Positions 18,261 through 28,518 of a stretch of DNA of 52,523 nucleotides are shown here, piece after piece; the first letter of the stretch is position 1, and every line of letters starts with the position of its first letter. The stretch is from Nitrosomonas ureae. GTDB lineage: Bacteria; Pseudomonadota; Gammaproteobacteria; Burkholderiales; Nitrosomonadaceae. Made by a program: the position numbers and the translations under genes. The stretch covers positions 1-52,523 of the forward strand of contig NZ_FNUX01000021.1 in assembly GCF_900108305.1 (NCBI RefSeq), written 5' to 3'. The notes under the pieces were generated by a model, which saw nothing but the letters and a program-made list of their open reading frames with translations, had not been told where the DNA came from and searched no databases.

Positions 18261-19121
18261 ATGTATTTACAACCACTGGTGGATTATTTTAACGATCGCT
18301 TTGAAGCCGAACACCATTCCAATATCCGGCCATTCATTATAGAAAACGGTCTTGTAAGCGGTATTTTTGGACCCATTCAGATCAGCAGCGTTTTCGAATC
18401 TGTTCGGCAGACACACGATAACGAAAAACTTGTCGGCCATATCGCGCAGATATCGGTCACACCGTATACTCACAATCAACCCAGCGAACAGCTTGTAGAA
18501 GCCGGAAACCTGCTCACCAAAGTTATTGCGCAACCCGTAGACTTTCAATCCATTATCAATCTGGATCGTCTGTGCCGTACGGTGCATATGTTGAACTATC
18601 TCAACTACTCTCAAAATGGTGGCATGCTTTTTCTGGATGTTGATCCAAGGCATATCCTGGGTGTTCAACAGGGTCATGGCGCATACTTTGAGGAAAGTAT
18701 AATCAAATGCGGATTGGCAACTCAGAATGTGGTCATTTCAATGGCAATCAATAGTTTTTATGCTTTACATCATACTCAATTGCTGGATGGGTTAAACAAT
18801 TATCGTCGGCGCAGCTATAAGATCGCGCTAAATATCGGCTCGCTATACGCTGCTGACGGGATTCGGGAAATAATCACAAAATTATCAGCCGATTATTTGC
18901 GCGTTAACGCGCCTAATACAGAAACAGACCAGAATTCAGGCGTGATTTGGTCAGAAACTCTTAACCCATTGACAGAACTACAAAACCCGCATGGAGGAAA
19001 AACCATTCTACAACAGGTTAAAAATGAGAAACAGGCTGATATTGCTGCTTCTGTGAAATTTGACCTGGTACAAGGTGACCATTACGACAAACTGATTACT
19101 GATCATCTAAGATGCTTATGA
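18261..19121 (+). CDS. Degenerate EAL-domain protein B in sulfate-uptake cluster
   Basis: The 286-residue protein is more divergent than protein A at 14498 but aligns along its length. GPIQIS (37-42) stands for the opening QPI strand, and GHIAQIS (59-65) replaces GYEALLR. LDRLCRTVHMLNY (101-113) matches LDRLCRAIHASNY of protein A. ISMAI (159-163) replaces EITE, ALNIGS (189-194) replaces DDFGTG, and FDLVQGDHYDK (267-277) keeps the QG turn. An acidic, Asn-rich insert lies near 218-232. None of the metal or catalytic residues of phosphodiesterases remain. An AGAGGGA ribosome-binding site precedes the ATG. It follows cysA and precedes cysB. Function unknown; probably a partner-binding or sensory relative of protein A. 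Confidence 0.6.
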   Translation: MYLQPLVDYFNDRFEAEHHSNIRPFIIENGLVSGIFGPIQISSVFESVRQTHDNEKLVGHIAQISVTPYTHNQPSEQLVEAGNLLTKVIAQPVDFQSIINLDRLCRTVHMLNYLNYSQNGGMLFLDVDPRHILGVQQGHGAYFEESIIKCGLATQNVVISMAINSFYALHHTQLLDGLNNYRRRSYKIALNIGSLYAADGIREIITKLSADYLRVNAPNTETDQNSGVIWSETLNPLTELQNPHGGKTILQQVKNEKQADIAASVKFDLVQGDHYDKLITDHLRCL

Positions 19122-19272
19122 TGAAGTCTATAGGGCGCCTCTAAAATTCAGATTGTTAAATAAGATGAGGCGAAAACAAAAAATGTTGACGCAGCATGTT
19201 ATTGATTTGAAAGGAAATATTTTTTGAGAACAACAATGTATCGTGGCGAAATATGGATTTTTAGAAGTGTCC

Positions 19273-19278
19273 TATAAT
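19273..19278 (+). promoter_or_regulatory. Likely -10 box of the cysB-type gene
   Basis: TATAAT lies 57 bases before the ATG of the LysR-type gene in a 214-base gap. The -35 position (ATATGG) is weak, as is common where an activator or autoregulation operates. Confidence 0.4.
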
Positions 19279-19335
19279 CAATGCGACAATGGATTCGAAT
19301 AAGCAAATGCAGTATTAGATAACTGAGGAAAGGCA

Positions 19336-20271
19336 ATGAATTTTCAGCAATTGCGCATTATCAATGAAACCGTAAAGCGGAATTATAATTTGACCGAGGT
19401 TGCCAATGCCTTATTCACATCGCAATCCGGCGTCAGCAAGCATATCAAGGATCTGGAGGACGAGCTGAATATTGAATTATTCATTCGTAAGGGTAAACGA
19501 TTTATCGGCTTGACCGAACCCGGAAAAGAGTTAGTCAAAATTGTCGAGCGCATTTTATTTGACACAAAAAATATCAAACGCTTAGCCGAGCAGTTTAGTA
19601 ATCATGATCAAGGACAGTTGACCCTGGCGACAACGCATACGCAAGCGCAGTACACGCTACCGCCTGTAGTGGCAGAGTTTAAAAAGATATTTCCAAAAGT
19701 TCAACTGGTACTGCATGAATCCCGACCGGATGAAATTTTATCCATGCTGATCGATGGCGAGGCTGATATCGGTATTGCGACTGAAGCGCTGGAAGGCGCG
19801 GTTGATCTGGTGTCTTTTCCCTATTATACCTGGCAACATGCGGTTATCGTTCCTGTGGGACACCCCCTGCAGTCTATCCATCCCCTTACACTCGAAGCCA
19901 TTGCAGAGTTTCCGATCATTACTTATCACCATGGAATGACAGGCCGGTTTCGAATCGATCAAGTTTTCGCCAAAGCGGGGCTGATTCCGGATATTGCCAT
20001 GTCTGCGCTGGATGCGGATGTAATCAAAACTTATGTAAGGTTGGGATTAGGTATTGGAATCATTGCTTCCGTCGCTTTTTCACCCGAACGGGATACAACA
20101 CTCATCAAACTGGATAGCGAATACCTGTTCGAAAAAAATACAACCTTTATTTCAGTTCGGCGTAATCATTTTCTGCGGGGTTATGCTTACCGGTTTATTG
20201 AGTTATGCATGCCTACTTTAAATGAGTCGGTAATTCGCTCCGACGTCAATCCGCTTATTGATGTGGAATAA
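19336..20271 (+). CDS. cysB: LysR-family regulator of sulfur assimilation (CysB/Cbl type)
   Basis: The 311-residue regulator has the CysB-type N-terminal winged helix MNFQQLRIINETVKRNYNLT and VANALFTSQSGVSKHIKDLE. The effector domain has LATTHTQAQYTLPPVV (about 97-112), whose Thr residues bind sulfate or acetylserine in CysB. YHHGMTGR (about 198-205) and LDADVIKTYVRLGLGIGII follow. CysB activates sulfate uptake and reduction genes when acetylserine signals cysteine shortage; Cbl is the paralogue for organosulfur sources and cannot be excluded. The position behind the transporter operon, with its own likely promoter, supports control of the island. Confidence 0.9.
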   Translation: MNFQQLRIINETVKRNYNLTEVANALFTSQSGVSKHIKDLEDELNIELFIRKGKRFIGLTEPGKELVKIVERILFDTKNIKRLAEQFSNHDQGQLTLATTHTQAQYTLPPVVAEFKKIFPKVQLVLHESRPDEILSMLIDGEADIGIATEALEGAVDLVSFPYYTWQHAVIVPVGHPLQSIHPLTLEAIAEFPIITYHHGMTGRFRIDQVFAKAGLIPDIAMSALDADVIKTYVRLGLGIGIIASVAFSPERDTTLIKLDSEYLFEKNTTFISVRRNHFLRGYAYRFIELCMPTLNESVIRSDVNPLIDVE

Positions 20272-20462
20272 AATATTCACATGCTCTGCGGCACAGTAAC
20301 TTGCAGAACATTACTGAAATACATCCTCCCGGGATAAGTTTTTACGATCTGCCTATCAGATAGTAAACAATTGTAATGAGCTGCTGTTTTAATTGATACA
20401 ATCAATCAATTTTAAGTTCGGCAGATTTTCAGGCTCCTGCGATACAGGATAAGGGGATTTGT

Positions 20463-21956
20463 ATGTCCGGTGTAATCGATCTATTTAGTTACAGTATTGC
20501 TGCGATGCTGGGTGTTGCCTTCATCGTTATTGTCGTCACCTGGTTTATTCAGGATATCACGCAGAAAAAACATTCTGTACTGCGCAATTATCCTGTTATC
20601 GGCCGATTGCGGTATATTTTCGAACGGCAAGGCAAATACTTTCGACAGTATTTTTTTACCAATGATCGTGATGAGATGCCGTTTAATCGCGCAACGCGTG
20701 GTTGGATTTACAAAAACGCCAAAAACAAGGGTAGCCTGGTGGGTTTCGGTTCCACTAATGATTTGCGTCAACCGGGCTCGGTTATTTTTGTCAATGCCGC
20801 CTTCCCAATTCAGGAAGAAGATCAATTACCAACCCCTTCGCTGCAGATTGGTAAAGGATACTGCGAACACCCGTTTGAAGCCAAATCAATTATCAATATT
20901 AGCGGGATGAGCTACGGCGCTATCTCCAAGCCTGCAGTACGCGCATTATCTCTTGGTGCCGCACAAGCTAATTGCTGGTTGAATACAGGCGAAGGTGGAT
21001 TATCTCCCTATCACCTCGAAGGTGGTTGTGATTTGATCATGCAAATCGGCACCGCCAAGTATGGCATTCGGGATGAACATGGCAATTTCTCACCGCAACG
21101 CGCAAAAGAATTGAGTAAGGTGGTCAAAGCTTTTGAGATCAAGCTATCCCAGGGCGCCAAACCCGGTAAAGGCGGATTGCTACCGGCTAACAAAGTACAT
21201 AGCGAGATTGCCGCAATCCGTGGCATTCCGGAAAATCAGAACTCGATCAGTCCGAATCGCCATAAAGATATTAACAATATTGATGAGCTGCTCGACAAAA
21301 TCCATTTTATCCGCGAACTGACGGGGCGGCCCGTCGGCATTAAAACAGCCATTGGCGGATGGAATTTCATCAATGAAGTATGCGACCACATCAACCGGCG
21401 CGGATTGGAATACGCGCCGGATTTTCTTACCATTGACGGTGGCGAGGGCGGAAGCGGCGCATCTCCTCAAACACTGATGGATCACGTCAGCCTGCCAATC
21501 TCGGAAGCCTTGCCGCGCGTAGTGGATGCCTTGTTGCAATCCGGCTTGAAAAATCGAATTTATGTTGTGGCCGCGGGAAAATTGGTAACTTCTGCGGAGG
21601 GTGCGTGGGCACTCTGTGCTGGCGCAGATTTTGTCAATACTGCACGCGGTTTCATGTTTTCATTAGGTTGCATTCAGGCAATGCGCTGCCATCTCAATAC
21701 ATGCCCTACCGGCATCACAACGCATGATGAGCGTTTGCAGAATGGACTGGTGGTGGAAGAAAAATATCTGCGGGTTGCGAATTATGCCAGGAATGTCAAT
21801 AAAGAAATCAGCATGATCGCCCATTCATGTGGCCTACACCACGCCCGGCAGTTTAAGCGCGAGCATGCACGTATTGTTGAGACCGCCGGGAAAAGCGTGG
21901 CTTTAAACATTCTTTACCCCTATCCAGAGGCGCCCAGAAAAATAAATTTGGATTAA
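20463..21956 (+). CDS. FMN-binding glutamate-synthase-family protein
   Basis: The 497-residue protein is a stand-alone version of the glutamate synthase FMN domain. A single hydrophobic segment near residues 12-30 suggests membrane anchoring. Family motifs are GMSYGAISKPA, NTGEGGLSPYHLEGGCDLIM, SQGAKPGKGGLLPANKV and IDGGEGGSGASP. A cysteine cluster C-x5-C-x4-C (LGCIQAMRCHLNTCPTG) matches the 3Fe-4S site of GltB. It lacks the glutaminase domain, so it is not a full glutamate synthase; substrate unknown. An AAGGGGA ribosome-binding site precedes the ATG. It follows cysB by 191 bases, but no direct link to sulfur metabolism is shown. Confidence 0.85.
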   Translation: MSGVIDLFSYSIAAMLGVAFIVIVVTWFIQDITQKKHSVLRNYPVIGRLRYIFERQGKYFRQYFFTNDRDEMPFNRATRGWIYKNAKNKGSLVGFGSTNDLRQPGSVIFVNAAFPIQEEDQLPTPSLQIGKGYCEHPFEAKSIINISGMSYGAISKPAVRALSLGAAQANCWLNTGEGGLSPYHLEGGCDLIMQIGTAKYGIRDEHGNFSPQRAKELSKVVKAFEIKLSQGAKPGKGGLLPANKVHSEIAAIRGIPENQNSISPNRHKDINNIDELLDKIHFIRELTGRPVGIKTAIGGWNFINEVCDHINRRGLEYAPDFLTIDGGEGGSGASPQTLMDHVSLPISEALPRVVDALLQSGLKNRIYVVAAGKLVTSAEGAWALCAGADFVNTARGFMFSLGCIQAMRCHLNTCPTGITTHDERLQNGLVVEEKYLRVANYARNVNKEISMIAHSCGLHHARQFKREHARIVETAGKSVALNILYPYPEAPRKINLD

Positions 21957-22157
21957 TCAATCCAAGGGTCACTTCGTGTTGGCAAGTATTTCCATCATTT
22001 TCTCGAATTCCAGCGACAAATGGGAAAATCCATAATGTTGCATCATCCTAAGAATTGAGGGAGAAAAACCTCTTAGATATATATTTCAACAAAGTATTCC
22101 ATTGTCGATAATGCATGAACTAGAAATATCTTAATTGCATATAGCCAAAGACAAATA

Positions 22158-24833
22158 ATGCTTCGTTCCGTGATCAATCAATATAACAGAAAGATAATAT
22201 TAATCAGCAGCCTGACTCTGATTATGCTTATTCTGTTCACAAGTCTCTCGGTATATAGCGTGATGCAGAGACAGATCGAAGCAATCGCTACCTCAAGTCT
22301 CGAAGTTGCACTGGAAAACACGGTCAAACATATTCAAAAACAGATCACGCATTCCGTAACGAATACCCAAGCAATATCAACGCGCACCTTTCTCGCGCAA
22401 AGCCTGGAAAAGTTTTATTCGGATCGCTCGCAGAAGGAAGGTATTGAAGAAATTGCGCAATCAATAGAAAAAATACTGTCTACTTATTTTTCAGGTGTTG
22501 AGATTTATGGTACGGATGACAATCTGATTTTAAGTGCAGGTAACCTCTCCAAATACAGGCAACTTGCTATTGAGTTGAATACTGGGCCGAATATCAACAC
22601 AATCTTATTTTGGAATAATGACTTCATCATCCGAAATTCAATCCGGCTTGTAAATGAATACGGTAAACCTATTGGCCGTGTCATCACAGAAGAACACATG
22701 CCCAATCTCACAAGGATTTTTACAGAGGCGGCTCTCATCGGCAATACCAGCGATTTCCAGCTTTGCGCACCCGTCAAAGGCGATAACCTTGAGATGGATT
22801 GCTTTCTGCGTAACTTTGACGATAATCAACTGAAGCGTATGCAGCGCACCATGAACAATCAACCACTTCCGGTGCATTTTGCATTAGAAGGCCAGACTGG
22901 AGTTAAATTTACCAAGGATTATCGGCAAATCCAGGTTGTTGCCGCACATTCCCCTGTAGCTTATGATCTTGGAGCGGTTCTTAAAATAAACAAGGATGAG
23001 TTAAATAATTATTCAACCGATCAGATCAAAGCAATCATATTCTATCTGGTCTTGATCCTTTTCTTTGGCATTGCAATTATAAGCTGGTTTACACTACCAC
23101 TGATCCAGAAATTAATTAACCAGAAAGAATCTTATCTGAATGAGCGCTTAAAAGAGAATATCTGCTTACAGAAAATCAGAAGCTATCTGGCGCTGGATCA
23201 GAGCATCGAAGATACGTGCAAAAATATTTTAAAATCTTTGCTACCCGTTTTTGAATTTCAAGAAATGGCTGTCGCCGTGATTAAGCTTGAAGATAAACGA
23301 TACTTCACTCCCAAGTATCAAGAAAACTTATCCAATTGTATAAGTTCAGCCATTATTTCCAATAGACAACAATGCGGTTTGCTACAAGTGGCTTATATTC
23401 GTAACTTCCCATCGACATTAATCTATCAGCAAAATCTTATTGATACCATTGCGCACGACCTGGGTCGATGGTATGAGGGAAAAGAAGCGGAGAAACGCAT
23501 TATTGAAATGGCCACGCACGATGCATTAACAGGCTTACCCAATCGATACTTACTGCGTGATCGTATCGAGCAAGTATTGGTTCATGATACGCGCCTGCAA
23601 CGACAAATGGCCGTACTGTTTATTGATCTGGATCATTTTAAAACCATCAATGATTCACTCGGCCATGAAATTGGTGATTCGCTGTTAAAAGCCGTGGCGG
23701 ATAGACTAAAATCTTGTGTTCGCAACGAAGATACGGTTGCCCGTCAGGGAGGCGATGAGTTCATTGTGGTGCTCAATTCTATCGCCGAATCACTCGATGC
23801 CGCAAAAGTGGCGCAAAAAATTCTGGATTCACTCGCGCAACCTTTTCATATTCATAATAATGAGCTACATATAGACGGCAGCATCGGGATCGCGGTGTTT
23901 CCTGATGATGGTGTTAATGCGGAAGCACTGCTTAAAAACAGCGATGTTGCCATGTACCATGCCAAGAAAAACGGACGCAATAATTATCAATTCTTCACCG
24001 ATGAACTGAATAAATCCGCATACGAAAGGCATATTCTCAGCCTTGATTTACGTTATGCATTGGATCGGAATGAATTGCTCTTGTATTATCAGCCTGTCAT
24101 GGATATGCCCAGTCATAATTTATATGGCGTGGAAGCACTATTGCGCTGGCAGCACCCTGAGCAGAAACTGATTACTCCCGATAAGTTCATTAACCTGGCA
24201 GAAGAGACAGGGTTGATTATTCCCATCGGTGAATGGGTTATAAGAACGGTCTGCATGCAAATAAAAGCTTGGCAAGATCAAGGTTTCTATGTGCCCAGGG
24301 TCGCCATTAACCTATCTGCGCGGCAATTTCGCGACAAGGACTTGATCAAGAATATCTCACGCATATTGAGTGAAACTGGCGTTAAAGCCAAACATATCGC
24401 TTTGGAAATAACCGAAAGCATGCTGATCGACAATATCGAAAAAGTGGTGGAAACGCTTAATCGCCTCGATGCAATGGGTTTACACATCTCGATTGATGAT
24501 TTCGGAACAGGCTACTCGAGCCTCAGTTATCTAAAGCAATTCCCCATTCACACCCTTAAGATAGATCGCTCCTTCGTGCGTGACCTCGTAACCGACAAAA
24601 ATGACCGCACCATTGTAGCCGCAATAATTGCAATGGCGCACAGCCTGGAAATGGAAGTCATTGCGGAAGGCATAGAAATAGAAGAGCAATTAAATTTTCT
24701 GGTAACGCAAAAATGCAATCACTATCAAGGCTATTACTTCAGCAAACCGGTTACTGTTTCTGAAATTGAGCTGATGCTAATGAATTCGGTAACTCAATCG
24801 AACAAGATTCGCGCTATCGGCTCGGCAAAATAA
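22158..24833 (+). CDS. Membrane diguanylate cyclase/phosphodiesterase (GGDEF-EAL)
   Basis: This 891-residue sensor has two membrane segments (about 13-35 and 291-312) enclosing a periplasmic sensing region of about 255 residues. A cytoplasmic stretch of about 110 residues, possibly GAF-like, follows. The GGDEF domain has RQGGDEF (about 529-535) and an RxxD inhibitory site (RNED) five residues before it. The EAL domain has VEALLRW (about 658), NLSARQF, EITESML, DDFGTGYSSLSYLKQFP, LKIDRSF, EGIEIEEQ and QGYYFSKP. All catalytic motifs of both domains look intact, so it could make or break cyclic di-GMP depending on signal. It is transcribed separately, 201 bases after the preceding gene, in contrast to the two degenerate EAL proteins upstream. 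Confidence 0.93.
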   Translation: MLRSVINQYNRKIILISSLTLIMLILFTSLSVYSVMQRQIEAIATSSLEVALENTVKHIQKQITHSVTNTQAISTRTFLAQSLEKFYSDRSQKEGIEEIAQSIEKILSTYFSGVEIYGTDDNLILSAGNLSKYRQLAIELNTGPNINTILFWNNDFIIRNSIRLVNEYGKPIGRVITEEHMPNLTRIFTEAALIGNTSDFQLCAPVKGDNLEMDCFLRNFDDNQLKRMQRTMNNQPLPVHFALEGQTGVKFTKDYRQIQVVAAHSPVAYDLGAVLKINKDELNNYSTDQIKAIIFYLVLILFFGIAIISWFTLPLIQKLINQKESYLNERLKENICLQKIRSYLALDQSIEDTCKNILKSLLPVFEFQEMAVAVIKLEDKRYFTPKYQENLSNCISSAIISNRQQCGLLQVAYIRNFPSTLIYQQNLIDTIAHDLGRWYEGKEAEKRIIEMATHDALTGLPNRYLLRDRIEQVLVHDTRLQRQMAVLFIDLDHFKTINDSLGHEIGDSLLKAVADRLKSCVRNEDTVARQGGDEFIVVLNSIAESLDAAKVAQKILDSLAQPFHIHNNELHIDGSIGIAVFPDDGVNAEALLKNSDVAMYHAKKNGRNNYQFFTDELNKSAYERHILSLDLRYALDRNELLLYYQPVMDMPSHNLYGVEALLRWQHPEQKLITPDKFINLAEETGLIIPIGEWVIRTVCMQIKAWQDQGFYVPRVAINLSARQFRDKDLIKNISRILSETGVKAKHIALEITESMLIDNIEKVVETLNRLDAMGLHISIDDFGTGYSSLSYLKQFPIHTLKIDRSFVRDLVTDKNDRTIVAAIIAMAHSLEMEVIAEGIEIEEQLNFLVTQKCNHYQGYYFSKPVTVSEIELMLMNSVTQSNKIRAIGSAK

Positions 24834-24839
24834 TCTACT

Positions 24840-24867
24840 CTTGAAAATTCCCACCTCTCCCCCACGT
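24840..24867 (+). promoter_or_regulatory. Sigma-32-type heat-shock promoter of clpB
   Basis: CTTGAAA (24840-24846), 13 bases, then CCCCACGT (24860-24867), closely fits the heat-shock sigma-32 pattern CTTGAAA-N13-17-CCCCATnT. It lies 32 bases before the clpB ATG, so clpB is probably heat-induced. Confidence 0.75.
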
Positions 24868-24899
24868 AGGCATTTAATAACCTATGATAGGAGAATTTC

Positions 24900-27488
24900 A
24901 TGCGTTTTGACAAACTGACCACCAAATTCCAACAAGCATTTGCTGATGCGCAAAGCATTGCTGTCGGCCAGGACAACCCAACCATAGAACCACAACACTT
25001 GTTACTGGCATTATTGCAACAGGAGGATGGCAGCACGTTGTCTCTATTGCAACGCTCTGGCGTTAATACCGTTCCCTTGCTGGAAAGTATCAAGCAAAGT
25101 ATTCACCGCTTGCCGAAGGTTGAGAATTCGGGTGGTGAGGTGACGATTTCCCGTGGCTTGAATAATCTGCTCAACGTAGCTGATAAAGAAGCGCAAAAAC
25201 GCAATGATCAGTTTATTGCCTCTGAAATGTTTCTTTTGGCCATCTTGCAAGATAAAGGCGAAATGGGCGCATTGTTAAAACAGTATGGCGCCAACACCGC
25301 AGCTTTGGAAAAAGCGATTAATGCGATACGGGGGGGCGAGCAGGTTGGTAGCGCTGAAGCTGAAGGTAGCCGTGAAGCATTGAAAAAATACACCTTGGAT
25401 CTTACTGAACGTGCGCGCCAGGGCAAACTGGATCCGGTTATAGGGCGTGATGATGAGATCCGCCGGGCAATCCAGGTGTTGCAGCGACGTACCAAAAATA
25501 ACCCCGTTCTGATTGGCGAACCGGGCGTGGGTAAAACCGCGATTGTTGAAGGTTTGGCACAACGCATCATCAATGGAGAAGTGCCCGAAAGTTTGAAAGA
25601 CAAACGTGTTCTGGCTCTGGATATGGCAGCGTTACTGGCAGGCGCAAAATACCGCGGTGAATTTGAAGAACGCCTCAAATCCGTACTGAAAGAATTGGCA
25701 CAAGACGAAGGAAAAACCATTGTATTCATTGATGAACTGCATACCATGGTAGGTGCCGGCAAGGCGGAAGGCGCAATGGATGCGGGCAATATGTTGAAGC
25801 CAGCCTTAGCACGCGGAGAATTACATTGCGTTGGCGCAACAACACTCGATGAATATCGTAAGTACATTGAGAAAGATGCTGCGCTGGAACGGCGCTTTCA
25901 GAAAGTCCTCGTAGAAGAACCCACTGTGGAAGCCACCATTGCAATATTGCGCGGCTTACAGGAAAAATATGAAGTACATCATGGTGTAGACATTACCGAT
26001 CCCGCCATTGTCGCTGCTGCGGAATTATCCAATCGGTACATTACCGACCGTTTCCTGCCTGACAAAGCCATTGATCTGATAGATGAAGCTGCGGCAAGAA
26101 TTCGCATGGAAATTGATTCTAAACCGGAGATATTGGATAAACTGGATCGGCGCTTGATACAGCTTAAAATTGAACGTGAAGCGATTAAAAAGGAAAAAGA
26201 TGAAGCATCACAAAAACGTCTTCAATTATTGGAAGAGGAAATCAAGCAGAAAGAACGCGAATATGACGATTTAGCCGAGATCTGGAAAGCTGAGAAATTT
26301 CAGGTACACGGTTCCCAGCAAATCAAGGAAGCAATGGAGAAACTCAAGCTGGAAATAGAAGCAGCAACTCGTAAAGGAGATTGGCAAAAAGTTTCAGAAT
26401 TGCAATATGGTCGTCTACCGCAACTGGAAGCACAATTGCAGCAGACGGCAGGAAATGAATCAAATTCTGCGCCCGCACCTAAACTGCTACGGACTCAAGT
26501 AGGTACTGAAGAAATTGCAGAAGTTGTATCGCGCGCCACTGGTATTCCTGTATCGAAAATGATGCAAGGTGAACGGGAAAAACTGCTTCTGATGGAACAA
26601 AAACTCCATGATCGAGTTGTCGGTCAGGATGAAGCCGTACGCCTGGTTTCGGATGCAATCCGGCGTTCCCGCGCCGGGTTGGCAGATCCCAATCGCCCTT
26701 ATGGATCGTTCTTGTTTCTGGGTCCAACCGGGGTAGGAAAAACTGAACTATGCAAAGCGCTAGCCGGTTTTCTGTTTGATTCCGAGGACCATCTAATCCG
26801 CGTCGACATGTCTGAATTCATGGAAAAACATTCTGTCGCACGACTGATTGGCGCTCCACCGGGCTATGTCGGTTATGAAGAAGGCGGTTACTTAACCGAG
26901 CTCGTGCGCAGAAAACCTTATTCGGTTATTCTGCTGGATGAAGTTGAGAAAGCGCATCCGGATGTATTTAATGTTTTGCTGCAAGTTCTGGACGATGGGC
27001 GAATGACGGATGGCCAGGGACGCACTGTCGATTTCAAAAATACAGTGATCGTCATGACATCCAATTTGGGGTCTCAGATGATTCAGGAAATGTCAGGAAA
27101 TGATTACCAAGCCATCAAGCAGGCCGTCATGAATGAAGTGAAGATATACTTCCGTCCCGAGTTTATTAATCGCATCGATGAAGTCGTTGTGTTCCATGCT
27201 TTAGGTGAAAAACACATCCACTCGATTGCGCGGATACAGTTGCATTACCTTGAAGCAAGATTAGCCAAACTGGAAATGCATCTGGTAGTCAGTGAAGCAG
27301 CACTCACAGCCCTTTCTCAAGCAGGATTCGATCCGGTATTTGGTGCACGTCCTTTAAAACGAGCTATCCAAACACAAATTGAAAATCCTCTGGCCAAAGA
27401 AATTCTGGAAGGGAAATTTGTTGCAAAAGATATCATCCAAGTCGACTACAGCAATGGCATGATCAACTTTAGCAAAAAGCAGGAATAA
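24900..27488 (+). CDS. clpB: Chaperone ClpB, ATP-dependent protein disaggregase
   Basis: ClpB is a hexameric AAA+ chaperone that pulls polypeptides out of aggregates together with DnaK. The 862 residues match the family (857 in E. coli). It has an N-terminal Clp-N domain ([19 protein letters not shown]) and a first ATPase domain with Walker [10 protein letters not shown] near residue 206 and [13 protein letters not shown] long coiled-coil M domain spans about 410-530. The second ATPase domain has GPTGVGKTE near residue 606, [13 protein letters not shown] and the C-terminal [21 protein letters not shown] site precedes the ATG. The sigma-32-like promoter upstream agrees with a heat-shock role. 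Confidence 0.98.
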   Translation: MRFDKLTTKFQQAFADAQSIAVGQDNPTIEPQHLLLALLQQEDGSTLSLLQRSGVNTVPLLESIKQSIHRLPKVENSGGEVTISRGLNNLLNVADKEAQKRNDQFIASEMFLLAILQDKGEMGALLKQYGANTAALEKAINAIRGGEQVGSAEAEGSREALKKYTLDLTERARQGKLDPVIGRDDEIRRAIQVLQRRTKNNPVLIGEPGVGKTAIVEGLAQRIINGEVPESLKDKRVLALDMAALLAGAKYRGEFEERLKSVLKELAQDEGKTIVFIDELHTMVGAGKAEGAMDAGNMLKPALARGELHCVGATTLDEYRKYIEKDAALERRFQKVLVEEPTVEATIAILRGLQEKYEVHHGVDITDPAIVAAAELSNRYITDRFLPDKAIDLIDEAAARIRMEIDSKPEILDKLDRRLIQLKIEREAIKKEKDEASQKRLQLLEEEIKQKEREYDDLAEIWKAEKFQVHGSQQIKEAMEKLKLEIEAATRKGDWQKVSELQYGRLPQLEAQLQQTAGNESNSAPAPKLLRTQVGTEEIAEVVSRATGIPVSKMMQGEREKLLLMEQKLHDRVVGQDEAVRLVSDAIRRSRAGLADPNRPYGSFLFLGPTGVGKTELCKALAGFLFDSEDHLIRVDMSEFMEKHSVARLIGAPPGYVGYEEGGYLTELVRRKPYSVILLDEVEKAHPDVFNVLLQVLDDGRMTDGQGRTVDFKNTVIVMTSNLGSQMIQEMSGNDYQAIKQAVMNEVKIYFRPEFINRIDEVVVFHALGEKHIHSIARIQLHYLEARLAKLEMHLVVSEAALTALSQAGFDPVFGARPLKRAIQTQIENPLAKEILEGKFVAKDIIQVDYSNGMINFSKKQE

Positions 27489-27620
27489 TCTTCCCGTATG
27501 TCAATGGATCCTATTCGTCATGCATGCGGCAAAGACAAAATATGCTGAAGCCCATAGCGAAACTCAATAATGAATATTAGTTTGAGGTAAAATAAGACTT
27601 TTTTTATTGGATAGATCGTC

Positions 27621-28508
27621 ATGTTCAAAGGTAGCTTGGTTGCTATCGTCACTCCCATGGATGAAGAGGGCGGGTTAGATCTGGATCGCTTCCGCTCTCT
27701 TTTAGATTTTCATATAAATCAGGGTACTGATGGCGTTGTGGTAGTTGGCACCACAGGTGAATCTCCAACAGTGGATTTTGATGAGCATCATCTGTTAATG
27801 CGCATGGCGGTCGATCATGTCGCAGGACGCATACCGGTAATTGCAGGAACCGGTGCAAACTCGACGCGCGAAGCTATTGATCTATCCATTTTTGCCAGGA
27901 ATTCAGGTGTGGATGCGTGTCTCTCAGTCGCTCCTTATTACAACAAACCCACCCAAGAAGGGTTATACCAGCACTTCAAAACAATTGCTGAAGCTGTTGA
28001 TATTCCGCATATTCTATATAATGTCCCTGGAAGGACCGTTGCTGATATTCATAACGATACCGCACTTCGTTTGGCACAGGTTCCTAATATTGTCGGTATT
28101 AAAGATGCAACAGGCAATATTGGGCGAGGTTGTGATCTCTTGCTGCGTGCGCCTTCCGAATTTTGTATTTACAGTGGAGATGATATTAGCGCATTGGCAT
28201 TATTACTGTTAGGGGGACATGGTGTTATTTCAGTTACCGCAAATGTGGCCCCCAAAATGATGCATAAAATGTGCATGGCTGCGCTTTCGGGTGAAATAAA
28301 TACGGCAATATCTTTAAATAATAAACTTCTGCGCTTACATACGGATTTATTTATCGAAGCCAATCCTATTCCCGTGAAATGGGCCGTTACACAAATGGGT
28401 TTAATACATTCCGGGATCCGTTTGCCACTAACACCATTATCCGCTCAATACCATGAACTTATACGCGAAGCGATGCAATTAGCGGATATCCACGACTTAA
28501 AAAGGTAA
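27621..28508 (+). CDS. dapA: 4-hydroxy-tetrahydrodipicolinate synthase
   Basis: DapA condenses pyruvate with aspartate semialdehyde, the first committed step to diaminopimelate and lysine. The 295-residue TIM barrel has GTTGESPT (catalytic Thr), [18 protein letters not shown] (catalytic Tyr), LYNVPGRT and the Schiff-base lysine in VGIKDATG (about residue 163). It is an essential cytoplasmic enzyme feeding peptidoglycan. bamC follows after ten bases, a dapA-bamC pairing widespread in proteobacteria. The N-terminus [13 protein letters not shown] fixes the start. Confidence 0.97.
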   Translation: MFKGSLVAIVTPMDEEGGLDLDRFRSLLDFHINQGTDGVVVVGTTGESPTVDFDEHHLLMRMAVDHVAGRIPVIAGTGANSTREAIDLSIFARNSGVDACLSVAPYYNKPTQEGLYQHFKTIAEAVDIPHILYNVPGRTVADIHNDTALRLAQVPNIVGIKDATGNIGRGCDLLLRAPSEFCIYSGDDISALALLLLGGHGVISVTANVAPKMMHKMCMAALSGEINTAISLNNKLLRLHTDLFIEANPIPVKWAVTQMGLIHSGIRLPLTPLSAQYHELIREAMQLADIHDLKR

Positions 28509-28518
28509 AACATCAACC

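Noticed and set aside
25208..25867. 219-codon minus-strand open frame within clpB
   Set aside because: It is a compositional shadow of clpB: Ser/Pro-rich, with no family pattern.
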